Source: Rallus limicola (taxonomy: Eukaryota; Chordata; Aves; Gruiformes; Rallidae). Taken from it: a DNA stretch of 64,000 nucleotides. The stretch lies in contig JAKCOZ010000014.1 in the NCBI GenBank assembly GCA_022605955.1, forward strand, positions 17,924,001-17,988,000, read 5' to 3'. Position 1 is the first letter of the stretch. Each line of letters opens with the position of its first letter. The position numbers and the translations under genes are program-made. Positions 50,701 through 61,118 of this stretch are shown here, in pieces. The notes beneath the pieces were generated by a model. It was given only the letters and a program-made list of their open reading frames with translations. It did no database searches and was not told the origin of the DNA.

Positions 50701-53700
50701 TTAACAGTTAATGATATTTAAGGAAAAAAACACCATAAAAGTCCTTTAAATGCAGACACCTCTGCCGTGAGACCAGCTGACAGGCCCTGGGGAAAGGCAC
50801 CTGACACATTTGGGGTTTTGCTCACTTTTTACTCACAGAAGTTATGAGGAAAGGGAAGGGGGGGGAAGCAATGTCCCAGCTGAGCCAGTGCTAAGAAGCA
50901 AGCTGAGGGCTGTAATCCCCAAATCGTCTTACCCAAACACAGACAGCCAAGAGGCTGTAAACTAAGAGCAACCTCTTAAACTTGGGGCAGCTGGCTGTGG
51001 GAGCAAAAAAGGAAACAATGAATAGCCAAGGAGCAATGGAACAGCATCATGCAGGCAAGGGCTCATGGGGGGATGTGGGGGGCTTCCCCTGCATCCCTTG
51101 TGCAGGACCAAACACAGGTTTGGGCAGGAGGCACAGGGAGGGCTGGGGAAGGTAAAGCTGCTGCATGTCCAGTCCGTGACAGGGAAACACAGCTGGCAGC
51201 GCAGGTAGATCAGAGGTATATTTGGTAACAACCCAGCCAGTTCTCTGCCCAAGGGCTTGGGAAGGCATGGTTTTGGTGAGTTAGTTTCTGGGTGAGCTGT
51301 CAGGATACAGCCCAGCAAAGAGAAGGTGGTAGAATTCCTTTTTTATCCCCTCAGGAGGCTTTTTCCAAGGTGGGGATTGAACATTTAGATGTAGCTTCTG
51401 GGGTTTGATCAAAAGCTCAGGGAAGATGACTGAAAGATTTCATTCCCCCCATCTGGGTTACATGAAGTTAATTTTTTTTTTTTACATTTTAATTAAAATA
51501 GTTTTATTCAAGATGAATTTTACCTTTTATGATGTCTGCTTGCCTTCTTCCTAGAGCAGATGGTGGGTGACCTGTGCCTGATGCGTTCTTGATGGATGGT
51601 GGCAAACTGGTGTTGCACCATTAAATGCTGCAGAACTGAGTTTGCAAATGCTGCAAATATTTGGGGGAGGGGAAGGGAGGGGGTGGTGGTGTTCTTATTT
51701 TTCCAATCAAAGTGAAGACCCTGGGTAAAAGTAGCAATGGCCATTTATTAATATAAACTCATTTCTCTAAAACCTAAATCTGAAGTTAGATTTATCTGAA
51801 AATATTTCTTTAAAGATTAATGCAAGGTGGCAAACATGATAATGGGGATTATTTATGTGAAGGGAGAGAGAAAGAGATAATCTGCTGTGCTCAGTTTTGT
51901 GTATTCTTTAGACCCAGGAATCTCCCCTCTTTCCCCAGGTCGTCTATGTGACAGCCTCTCTGCCCTACTGCGTTCTCATCATATACCTCATCAGAGGGTT
52001 AACACTTCATGGAGCTGTGAATGGGCTCATCTACATGTTCACACCAAAGGTAGAGGAAAAAAAACCCCAAACCCAGCCACACATCAAATTTTTCATGAGA
52101 TGCTGTGAGTTACCTGAAGTGCAGGGCTTTGAGAGGTGCTGCTGCTCCTGTTCCTTATATTGGGTTTTTTTTTGCAGCAGTAGTTTGTCAGACAGCTGGA
52201 AGCCCAAGCTGGGAGCGGCTGTTTCACCACAGCACCCATGAGATGCTTGCTTTCTCCCACCCATTAATGACCTGTGACATGTTACTTCCAGACCAAGCTG
52301 TAACCCTGCCCAAAACCCACCCCTGAGATAAAACGGGTGCGGGAAGGGGCCCGTCCCTGTCTCCATCCCCGCAGGCTGGAAGGGGCAGTGCCGGCCACCA
52401 GCCCACAGCTTCACGCTCCCGCTCTCCCCATCTGGTTTTGCAGCTGGAGCAGCTGTCCAACCCCAAGACGTGGATCAGCGCCGCCACGCAGATCTTCTTC
52501 TCCCTGGGCCTGGGCTTCGGCAGCCTGATCGCGTTCGCCAGCTACAACGAGCCCAACAACAACTGCGAGAGGCACGCCATCATCGTCTCGCTCATCAACA
52601 GCACCACGTCCATATTCGCCAGCATCGTGACCTTCTCCATCTACGGCTTCAAGGCGACCTTTAACTATGAAAGCTGCATAAACAAGTAGGAGCCCGGCAA
52701 GGGGTGGGGGGGTTGGGGGCAATGCAAACTGGTACCACCATGCCTCCTGCCTCCAGGTACCACCACACAGCACTGCCCAGACACCAGACCCGATGCCGCC
52801 CTAATAAAGCGCAATTCAAAGCAAGGCTGAGGTGAAAGGTCAGAGCTGGTGTGCCTTGTCGTACCTGGGCTGGGTCCAGAGGATGAGTTTGCCAGGGAGT
52901 GAGTTCTGTCTCCTTTCCCCCACACCCCAGTCCCAGCACATGCTTTAGAAGGGGGGTGATTAATAAAATGCAAGAATGCTCAGATCCTCCCCCAACATTA
53001 AGGCTACACCCTGTGCAGGGAGCTCAGCCCCCTGGGCACTGATGCTGTGGAGGTGCCCAGCAGCCTGCAGGGTGGTACCCCAAGGCAGGAGGCTCGCACA
53101 CAGTGCCTGGCACAGGGCCCGCAGCAGTTACACTTTTACTCATGTTTTTATAGCTTTCAGTCTGTCTGTTGATCAAAGAGAAAACCAAGCTGCTAATTCC
53201 TGCTCCTTGCCAAAAAGCCTGTTAAAATGGTGGGGTACAGACGTGGGACTGAAGGGCAAAGGGGAAGCGATGCCAGCTGGCATTGGCCAGCACCCAAAAT
53301 ACTCGCCTGAGAGCAGTAGTGTGGGTGCAGGAGTGGCTCCTCTGTGGAAGCAGAGATGAGCAGAAGGCTGCTCAGATCCCAACATCATACTGGGAGTACC
53401 ACAGCTCCCACCTGGGGAGATGGGAATCCTGAGGCCAGAAGATCATGCCTGTGTGAGGGCTGATGGAGGAGGGGACAAGGTGTAAAACCAGCATCGATGT
53501 TACACCTTGGGCTGAATGCCATTCAATTCCCATTAACCTTTCCCAGAGTGATCCTGCTGCTAATGAACACTTTCGACCTGGAGGAAGGCTCTTTAACAGC
53601 AGACAACCTCAACGAGATGAAAGAGTACCTCATGGCCACCCACCCACAGGAATATGCCCAATTATCTCCACACCTTAAAAACTGCAGCTTGGAAGCAGAA

Positions 53701-56700
53701 CTAGATACAGTGAGTCACTGCTTACTGCTTGCGCCGGGGCTTCACTCTCCCCTTTCCGCCCTGAGCCCTGGCAGCCCCTCAGCCCTACGTGGTCACATCC
53801 CATCCCTCCATCCCCCCTCAACCCCAGGAGCCGCCTGGCCAGGTGCTGCAGTGGGTCTTGTTTCTGCACCTGGGGAGGGACGGTGGGCACTGGCTCAGCC
53901 CAGCAAGGGGCCGGCTTGGCTGGTTAGCGATCGAGCTGGGTGGTGATGCAGCTGGACTGCTGGCTGTGGGACAGGGCAGGTACCACAGGTAGGAGCCAGA
54001 TGTTTTTTGCTACGAGTGGAACTGCCCGTTTCTATCCAATCTGAATAAACCAGGGAAGATCTCATCTGCTTCTCCTGCCAGAACTGCCACCACAGGTGTA
54101 TTTTGCTGTCGTGGAGGGTCAGTGTCATACCAGGCTAAGGAGCTGCCCCTAACTAAGTTCTCTCTCCTTCCCACTGGCAGGCTGTCCAGGGGACAGGACT
54201 GGCATTTATTGTCTATTCTGAAGCCATCAAAAATATGGAGGTGCCCCAGCTGTACTCCGTGCTCTACTTCGTCATGCTGCTGATGCTGGGCATAGGCAGC
54301 ATGCTGGGAAACACCGCCGCTATCCTCACGCCGCTGACGGACAGCAGGGTCATCACTGCCCGTTTCCCCAAGGAAGTGATCTCAGGTAAGCGCCTGCCAC
54401 AGGCAGCAAGAGGCCGTGCAGGGAGAGAGCATCATGTGCATGCAAAAGCTTTGGTGTCCCACAGCGGTCCTGGGTCCCTCTGGCCTCAGGTGGAGCAGAC
54501 ACCCTGCGGAAGGGTCTGGTGCTGGCGCTTGGGAGCTCCTGCCCAGCCGGTACAGCACTTTCCCCAGGGACCTCTCCAAGCAGTAAGGCAATTGTGGCCG
54601 TGTTTTGGCAGACTTGCCAACACCCCACAGCTCCTTCAGACTGGTGTCTGCTGAGCACTGAAGCTCAAAGGGCCAGGAGACATGTCAAGACAAGCAAATG
54701 GCTCTCTGGTCACATCACTGATATTCCAACTTCAAACCGGCTCAGTCTTTGGCCAAAAGCATAACACAACCCTGTCTGGACATGGAAATCACTTGTCTCG
54801 CCTTAAAACCCACGTTAGCCCGATGCCCAGCAGTAACAGGCCAGCAGTAACAGCCAGTTCGAGGCCATAGCTAAGCCTCAGTTGTCTCTGCCGTGCTGAA
54901 GTGCTGTGATAGTGCAGGCCTAAGGAGCAGCAGTGTAAGGACACACCAGCCCATTCCCACATCTGCACAGAGCCAGGATTTCTCCAAAAGGCATAAAAAT
55001 TACCTTTCTCCTCCGAGAAGGCTGCTCCCACAGAAACCACCAGAAATCCCACCAGCATTTTAGCCCCCAAGGACTACACAACAACTAGCTTTCCGGGTGT
55101 AACAGCAGGGTCCTGGCTTTATCCATACAGGAGTCGTGTGTTTCCTTAACTGTGTGATCGGCCTCATCTTCACCATGGAGTCTGGAAATTACTGGTTTGA
55201 CATTTTCAACGATTACGCAGCCACCCTCTCGCTGCTGCTCATCGTGCTGGTAGAAACCGTTGCTGTGTGTTACATCTACGGGATAAGAAGGTAAGAGCTT
55301 GGACCCTCCTTTTGTCACAGCAGGGATGTGACCACAGGCCAAGCCACGCAGGGCCAAGAACAGAAACACCACCTCGGGTGGGTGGGTGGGGCAGTGTTTC
55401 TCCTACGCTGCGGTGTAAGCAGCGTGCATCTCCCCCACCCTGCAGCCTATGCTCCCTTTTCTGCTCCTAGGGGCTTAACTTGGCTTTGCAGCAGCTGGGG
55501 TTAAGGTATGGGCTGGGCATGGGCAGCTGTTTCCAAACACATCTGGGTTGTGTTTTTGACTTCTTTTCTGTTGAAATGCAGATTCGAGAAAGATCTTCAC
55601 ACCATGATCGGCCGCAAGCCAAGCTGGTACTGGAAGATTATGTGGGCTTTTGTTAGCCCCTTGCTAATTGTGAGCCTGTTTATATTTTACATCACTGACT
55701 ACATCCTCACAGGGACGCTGCAATACCAAGCATGGGATGCTGCACAGGTACCATGGTTTTGGTTTGGGGTTGGTTTGGTTGGGGTTTTCTTTTAAAACTC
55801 TCCTTAACCCCTGCATGGGCACAGCCTTCCATCCCAACTATATTGTTCCACAAAACTGCCTTCTTCAAGCTTGCAGCTGAAGTTGGGGCAACTCCTTAAA
55901 TTGGTGGAAAAAATTGGGAGTAAAATGGGAGTAATTTCCCATTCAAAATCTTAATTGATCCTTTCAAATGGTAAAAATCTGACTCAGGTTGGTTGAAGAC
56001 ACCTCCCCCTCCACCCCCCCCCATCTGGAAACCACTCTTTGAACAGAAAAATTAGTTTCCAAGTGTAGTGGGAAAAGGGCTGTTCCCCAGGGAGTGCAGT
56101 AACAGGACCAGGGACAATGTCTTCAACCTGAGTGGGCAGGTTTAAGTTAGATGTTAGGAAGAAATTCTCCCCTGTGAGGGCGGTGAGGCACTGGCACAAG
56201 CTGCCCAGAGAAGCTGTTGCTGCCCAGTCCCTGGCAGTGTTCAAGGCTGGGTTGGATGGGCCTTTGGGCAGCCTGGTCTACTGGAGGGTGTCCCTGCCCA
56301 TGGCTGGGGTTGGAACTAGAAAAGGTCCCTTCCAACCCAAACCAGCCTGTGATTCTAGTTGCTGGCACTCCATCTGTGCTGGAACGGTTTTCATAAACCA
56401 CTCTGGTTTTCATAATTTACATCAACATTTTTCTTCGTGGCCAAAGCGCTTTTGTGTGAACGCTGACCCATGTACATACCCCGGGGGTGTTACTGCTGGG
56501 TAAGAGATCACCAGTTTCATGACCTTTTGGGGGAACATTCCTAGCATGCACAAAGAAATTACACCCTTTGTTTTCATGTCACCGCTGATTTGGGACCTGC
56601 CTGGCCTCCTGACTGGGTGTCAGCAGCGAGCCTGAAGGCTCCAGGAGAGGAACACAGGGACCTGACAGGGTCAGGGCCCAGCCAGCTCGTTAACAAATGC

Positions 56701-57066
56701 AAACGGAGCCAACACCAAAGCTTGCAGCAAATTATTCCCCAATATTTTTGTCAGCAGCTCCCTTCTTGTCAATTTTAAACTTGCATGGCTGGACAGAGCA
56801 CTGAGGCTGCTTCAGCCTGTGAGTGTTTCTCAGCTGTCCCCTTTAGCTGGGCAGCTTTGCTCCAGGCCTGGCTCAGGACACTGAAAACCACAGCTCCCAC
56901 TTTCTCTCCCTTGCAGGGGGAGCTGGTGACAAAGGACTACCCGAGCTACGCCCTAGCAGTGATCGGCCTGCTCGTGGCAGCATCCACCATGTGCATACCC
57001 CTAGGGGCACTGCTCACTTTCATTCGGAAGAGACTGAAGAGGGAAAGAGTTTCAACCGTCGCGTGA
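44759..57066 (+). CDS. SLC6A20: SLC6A20 (SIT1/XTRP3 imino-acid transporter), complete, 592 aa
   Basis: SLC6A20 is a Na+/Cl- coupled transporter of proline, other imino acids and glycine analogues in renal, intestinal and brain epithelia. In mammals it associates with ACE2 or collectrin. Coding exons: 44759-44879, 48901-49041, 49695-49786, 50301-50528, 51939-52049, 52444-52685, 53547-53709, 54181-54385, 55131-55290, 55582-55747 and 56917-57066. They sum to 1779 nt, i.e. 592 aa, the human length. TM1 has [21 protein letters not shown], the unwound Na+ and substrate site of the SLC6 fold. Then come [37 protein letters not shown], and EL2 with paired cysteines and N-glycosylation sites (NRT, NIS). 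Further landmarks are [85 protein letters not shown] and WYWKIMW. About 12 membrane segments result. All junctions keep frame, with no lesions. Confidence 0.97.
44880..48900. other. SLC6A20 intron 1, with a CR1
   Basis: This 4-kb intron lies between GGAG|gtaagt and tttgtag|GTGGC. It contains a CR1 at about 45055-45231, an AT dinucleotide run at about 46561-46579 and GC-rich stretches with chance ORFs (47.0-48.7 kb). No other gene is recognised. Confidence 0.85.
45055..45231 (+). mobile_element. Young-looking CR1 3' fragment in SLC6A20 intron 1
   Basis: 'gcactgggacaggctgccc', 'agacccatctggacgcctg' and 'ggttggacccgatgatctc' are followed by the tail 'attctgtgattctatgattct'. It is very similar to the CR1 at the right edge of the window: a shared shifted-frame translation contains [18 protein letters not shown] in both. 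They likely belong to one subfamily. Confidence 0.9.
49042..50300. other. SLC6A20 introns 2 and 3
   Basis: GC-rich introns flank exon 3 (49695-49786). The ORFs here are composition-driven shadows. No mobile element is recognised. Confidence 0.8.
50529..51938. other. SLC6A20 intron 4
   Basis: The intron is bounded by GGCAAG|gtgaga and ccccag|GTCGTC. It changes from GC-rich to AT-rich after about 51.3 kb. No mobile element is recognised. Confidence 0.85.
52686..53546. other. SLC6A20 intron 6
   Basis: The donor AACAA|gtagga creates an immediate in-frame TAG if unspliced. The acceptor ttcccag|AGTGATC restores [13 protein letters not shown]. No other feature is seen. Confidence 0.85.
53710..55130. 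other. SLC6A20 introns 7 and 8, with an antisense ORF
   Basis: These introns flank exon 8 (54181-54385). Intron 8 holds a 93-codon minus ORF at 54789-55070 with signal-peptide-like and membrane-like segments. It is described among the findings and is not called a gene. Confidence 0.7.
55748..56916. other. SLC6A20 intron 10, with a CR1
   Basis: The intron runs from GCACAG|gtacca to ttgcag|GGGGAG. A CR1 occupies about 56065-56356. The remaining sequence is unique, with no recognised exon. Confidence 0.85.
56065..56356 (+). mobile_element. CR1 LINE 3' fragment in SLC6A20 intron 10
   Basis: 'gtggacaggtttaag'-type CR1 text ('gggcaggtttaagttagatg') is followed by 'gaagaaattctcccctgtg', 'gaggcactggcacaagctg' and 'tggatgggcctttgggcag', then 'tcccttccaacccaaacc' and 'ctgtgattct'. 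The translation shows [18 protein letters not shown], the last part of CR1 ORF2. It is a different subfamily from the copies at 45.1 and 63.5 kb. Confidence 0.88.
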
Positions 57067-58330
57067 ATGCTGCTGGCAGCTGGATTTGGGAAGATCTTAC
57101 CCCCACCATCAGTGAGCAAGCCCTTCTGGAAGGCAGCAGCAACCATTATTTGTAGCAGCTATTTATAGAGTTGAGAATCGTGGGTGCTATATTGACCAAA
57201 AAGTGCTCTTAAGGGGCTCCACCAGGGTCTGGGGGGAAAAAAAAAAAAGAGGAAAAACAAAGAAAAAGCTCTTCTGTACCCAGATGAAGCTTTGACATGG
57301 CCTCGGTACGAGGGGAAAGACAGAAGAGCAGCTCACAAAATATTAGCTAGCACAGATTATCCCATGTATCCCCGTTTCACAAGGTTAGGTAATTCCTTTC
57401 CACTCTGTTGTAGAGTGTTGTTTGCCTGTGTGGACACATGGGCAACCAAGCATGTACCTGCACTGAGTACTGGCAAATACTCTTGCCGTTACAAAAGCCA
57501 CGCTCAGGCAGGCGAGTTATTCCGGGTGACACCTGTATCTCACGGACAGCCAGAGCTGGTGGGAGCACTGCAACTCAGATGTGATAATCCAAAGCCAGCA
57601 GGGTGGTATTGGATATAAAGGTGGCCATCATTGCTTCCTACATACCTGTGCCTAGCACAGCAGCTGGTTTTGTGGATAACATGAGCTGCACAAGTTCTCA
57701 TCTCCAGAAGAAGTAAACTTCCAATTCCTGTATGTAATTGTGCACCGCGCTGTACTTTGTCTTTACCAGGGATGCACTTTAAGTAAGTGATGAGAAGTCT
57801 GTGACCAAGCTGCTTCACAAGCCCCACCCAAAGAGAAGTATGCCATATAATTAGCGCTGACAAAGTTCATATCCAGGTATACTTTAATCACGAGAGGTAA
57901 CAATCCAGCAGTTCCACAGAACTGGTTCGCTTCCCCGTGTGAAAGTTGTGTAAAGAAAGCAACATGTTTCAACTGTAAGCTTCATGTCATAGAAAACAGT
58001 AAAATTATCTCTGAACTGTAACAAGGTCACTCTGCAGAACATTAGAGACACGCTCGTGGGATGCAGGTTCTTAGTAGAGCGTGTTAACTGTGTAACTGTT
58101 AGAAGAGGGCAAGTCCCTTGTAAGAGGGGAGCTCGTTTCAAACAAACATCCTTACAGCACACCAACACAAGTCTCGCTCTGCAGAAAGCAAGAGGGGACT
58201 GTACAGCCTTCGGGGGGTAGGTGAAACTTTGACAGTGTCAACCCACACCAAGAAGACACATTTAGTTTGCAACAGGCTCTGAAGCATGACATACCTCCCT
58301 CCCCAGGCTTCACTATCAAAGGAAGGACAA
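57067..58330. other. SLC6A20 3' UTR and convergent gap to SNRPD1
   Basis: The SLC6A20 3' UTR begins here, but no AATAAA was found on the + strand, so its end is unknown. An A-rich tract lies at about 57237-57250. On the minus strand an ATTAAA at about 57868-57873 could serve as a distal SNRPD1 poly(A) signal. No coding sequence is recognised. Confidence 0.5.
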
Positions 58331-58346
58331 CTCTTTCACATTTCAG

Positions 58347-58352
58347 TTTATT
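58347..58352 (-). terminator. SNRPD1: Poly(A) signal of SNRPD1
   Basis: TTTATT on the + strand reads AATAAA on the minus strand, about 85 bp past the SNRPD1 stop codon. This would give a short 3' UTR typical of a housekeeping gene. Confidence 0.65.
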
Positions 58353-58434
58353 AAAAATGGATACCATAAACAAGACCTGTACAAAAAAATATCCGAAACT
58401 GCCCAGAATTTGGTAGCTGTTGCACGGTGAGAAG

Positions 58435-61118
58435 TTACCGCCTTGGGCCCCCTCTTCCTCTGCCACGTCCTCGGCCTCTGCCACGACCTCTTCCACGGCC
58501 TCTTCCAGCAACTTAGCAGATGAAACAAACAAAAAAAAACAAACCAGTATCAAGTGAGACCCAGGGCTACTTCCATTGTGATTGATTACAACATTCTGTA
58601 TCGAGCATTAATTAAGAATGTAACGTCTCATCACAGGAAGCAGTAAGCCAGACACTGAGTTTGTTCCTGCTCAGGAAGTTTCACCCAGTATTTTCATCTT
58701 TCCTGTGAGGTTTCTCAGTACAGTACACAGCTTCCACTGATGACTGTCTTGGCTCCGCTGCAGAAAACAACGCCATACAGCATCACGGTGCACTGCTTCC
58801 AAGCGCTGTCAGTCTGACAGAAAACTAGGATTCCTTCTCTTTGAATCTCATTTTTCAGGCATCAGGGAAAGTGCACACATGACAAGAGCATTTTGTCACT
58901 ATTGGTTACAGTGCAGAAGACGCTCCTTTTGCCACGGCACACTGTGGTTTACAGAGCCCTCCGCTAAAGGGGAGCTGGAGTTCCAACACGCTGCTCAATT
59001 CCCAAGCTCAGCCCTTCTCGGGCACGATGTGGAAGGGCAGCACTTGGAGAAGATCCTACCCCCAAACAGCTCCTGCTGTTTTCAATGATGCCTCTGCCCA
59101 CTTCATACGTGGTTCCCAGGCCAAGGTCTTGGCTGTGTGCTCCCACTTTTAAATACAGCTATTTAATGGCAAAGGGAAGTATAACTCAGGCTGCAAGAAC
59201 TGCTGGAGGTCATATGATCTATATGGTGATACCGTGTCACTTTACCCCTTTTTCCTAAAGAAACATCACCTGTCCCATCAGGTGGCACGGCCACTACAAA
59301 CTTTTGAAATTCATTTCAAACCAGGCTCTCAGGGTAAGGCTCAAAAAGATACCAAAAAAAGAAACTTAAAACTCTGTGGAAGTGGGTGGCTGAGCCAGAG
59401 ACACACCATAGCACCCACATTCAAGATGCAGGCCATAAACATTCTGCTCCATCTGACGGTAGGCAGGGCAGAAAGGCAGCAAGGACAGAATAGAGGCACA
59501 GGACAAATTTTGAGAAACAAGGCAACATTTGTTTTGCTCGTAACAGGTTGACTCCCTGTCAAACACACAGAAGCATCAACACCTGACTCAACGATTACAG
59601 CATCTACATGCACCAGCAGACCCACGTTCAGTAAGGGCCAGCACACCAGACCCAAGGTACACGCCCTACGTACATCTCTCAGCCTTTCACCCACACTCTC
59701 ACTTGCCAAGGACATGTGCTACACACTTCTGAAGCCCCAGGGCATTTACAGGTTAAGACAAAGTGCAGCACAGAGCTGTGAGTGCAAGTATTTCAGCACA
59801 GCGAAGATGCACGGGGTATGAAACCAAGGTAACCACTGCTATGACAGCTCCTTTTCTTCTTCAAAGTTAGAAAGAACTAGTTCTTCTTAGAAAGAACTGT
59901 TCTTGTTCACATCACACCACAAGGTTCAGAAAAGAAGTAATCCAACCATACTGCAATTTCTCCACACGGTCATATTATTTTTAATGAATGTGAGAGGAGC
60001 AAAATGCTTCCAGGAGCTTTATCCTTATTGTCTATAGACAGCAGGTGTAACACTTGCACTCTGACACACAGGCACCTGAGTGCTCCCTGTAGCGTTTCAG
60101 TAAGGTAAGCACACCATTCCTAGCCGACGCAGGGATCAAAGACCACAGATTCAAATACTTAAACACTAATTACAGGATAAATGGTGTGGCATTATTTTAG
60201 AGCACAATTAGCTTTCACTTAAAACTTATCATTTTATAGGAGTTGCTTAACTGTTGGACAAAATATATACTGCCTGAAGACAGATGAATTTTCGGGGGTT
60301 TACTGGGCTACTACTCTTTAGTAATGCAGATTAAAGCTGAATTTCTCTCTACAGTGTTAAGATTTCCAAGAACAAGTTTTTGTTTAACAGACTTTTGAAA
60401 AAAGTTCCAGGAAGAGGGCAGAGCAGAACACTGCTGGGAGCCCAAGCTAGAGAGCTGCTCACCAGAATACAGCCTGGACTCCCTGAGATCCTTAAGTCTC
60501 GCAAATTCAGTTCTCCTAACAGATTACTTCTACCCACCACCAAGTGAGGTTTCAGTGAGGCATTCAGCACTGCTGAAGAGACTGTTCTGTCCCTTCTTGT
60601 TAGGCTCCATGAAGCTCCCCATACAAACTGAGGAACCACAGCAGGCATTTGGAGAAGAGGAAATGTAAATCTGTTTGGTGTCAGTGCTGAGACTGTGACA
60701 GTTAAAGAGTCACTCAAGCTTAAAAACTTTCACATTTTTAAAAACAGATGTATGAAAAGTCATAGGCATCATTTCACATGAAAGCAAGCTCTACCAGTTC
60801 AGTATCGGACCCTCAAAAGGTGACAGAAGTAGCTGCCAAATTTAGACACTCAGATGCCTTCAGATTCCGAGTAAGAAAACACATACAAAAGCAGAACAAA
60901 CACAAAGTGGGAAAGCACAAACTAACCTGCTTCTCTTTTCTTGGATTTGACTTTTGGTTCAACATCCACTAGCAAAGTATCCAGAGGCAAACTGTCCGGC
61001 AGAATGAAGTATCGGATGTTATTCCCTCGAATGCTCAGTGTCTCCAGCTGTACGGGTTCTCTGTTCTTCAGTGTCATTTTCACTGCTTTGAGATGTGTGT
61101 TCATACTGACATCCACTC
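58435..61118 (-). CDS. SNRPD1: SNRPD1 (Sm D1), last two coding exons, 5' partial
   Basis: Sm D1 is a core subunit of the heptameric Sm ring on spliceosomal U snRNAs. The upstream visible exon (61118-60927) begins [19 protein letters not shown]. It continues through [36 protein letters not shown] and KVKSKKREA, covering the end of Sm1 and the whole Sm2 motif ([12 protein letters not shown]). The last exon (58511-58435) encodes the Arg-Gly tail, GR repeats ending GGPRR, with stop TAA. In mammals this tail is symmetrically dimethylated for SMN binding. The junction G|TT forms the expected valine. As I remember it, the sequence matches human almost residue for residue. A real intron shows this is not a processed pseudogene. 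Exons 1-2 (MKLVRFLMKL.. region) were not found and should lie right of the window. Confidence 0.95.
58512..60926. other. SNRPD1 last intron
   Basis: On the minus strand the intron runs from GAAGCAG|gttagt to ctgctaag|TTGCTGG. It is 2.4 kb long with no recognised element. The ORFs at 59234-59551 (+) and 59341-59715 (-) overlap on opposite strands and have no family features. Confidence 0.85.

Noticed and set aside
58435..61118. SNRPD1 as a processed pseudogene
   Set aside because: A 2.4-kb intron with proper borders and a split codon separates the two exons, the sequence is undamaged, and a poly(A) signal follows.
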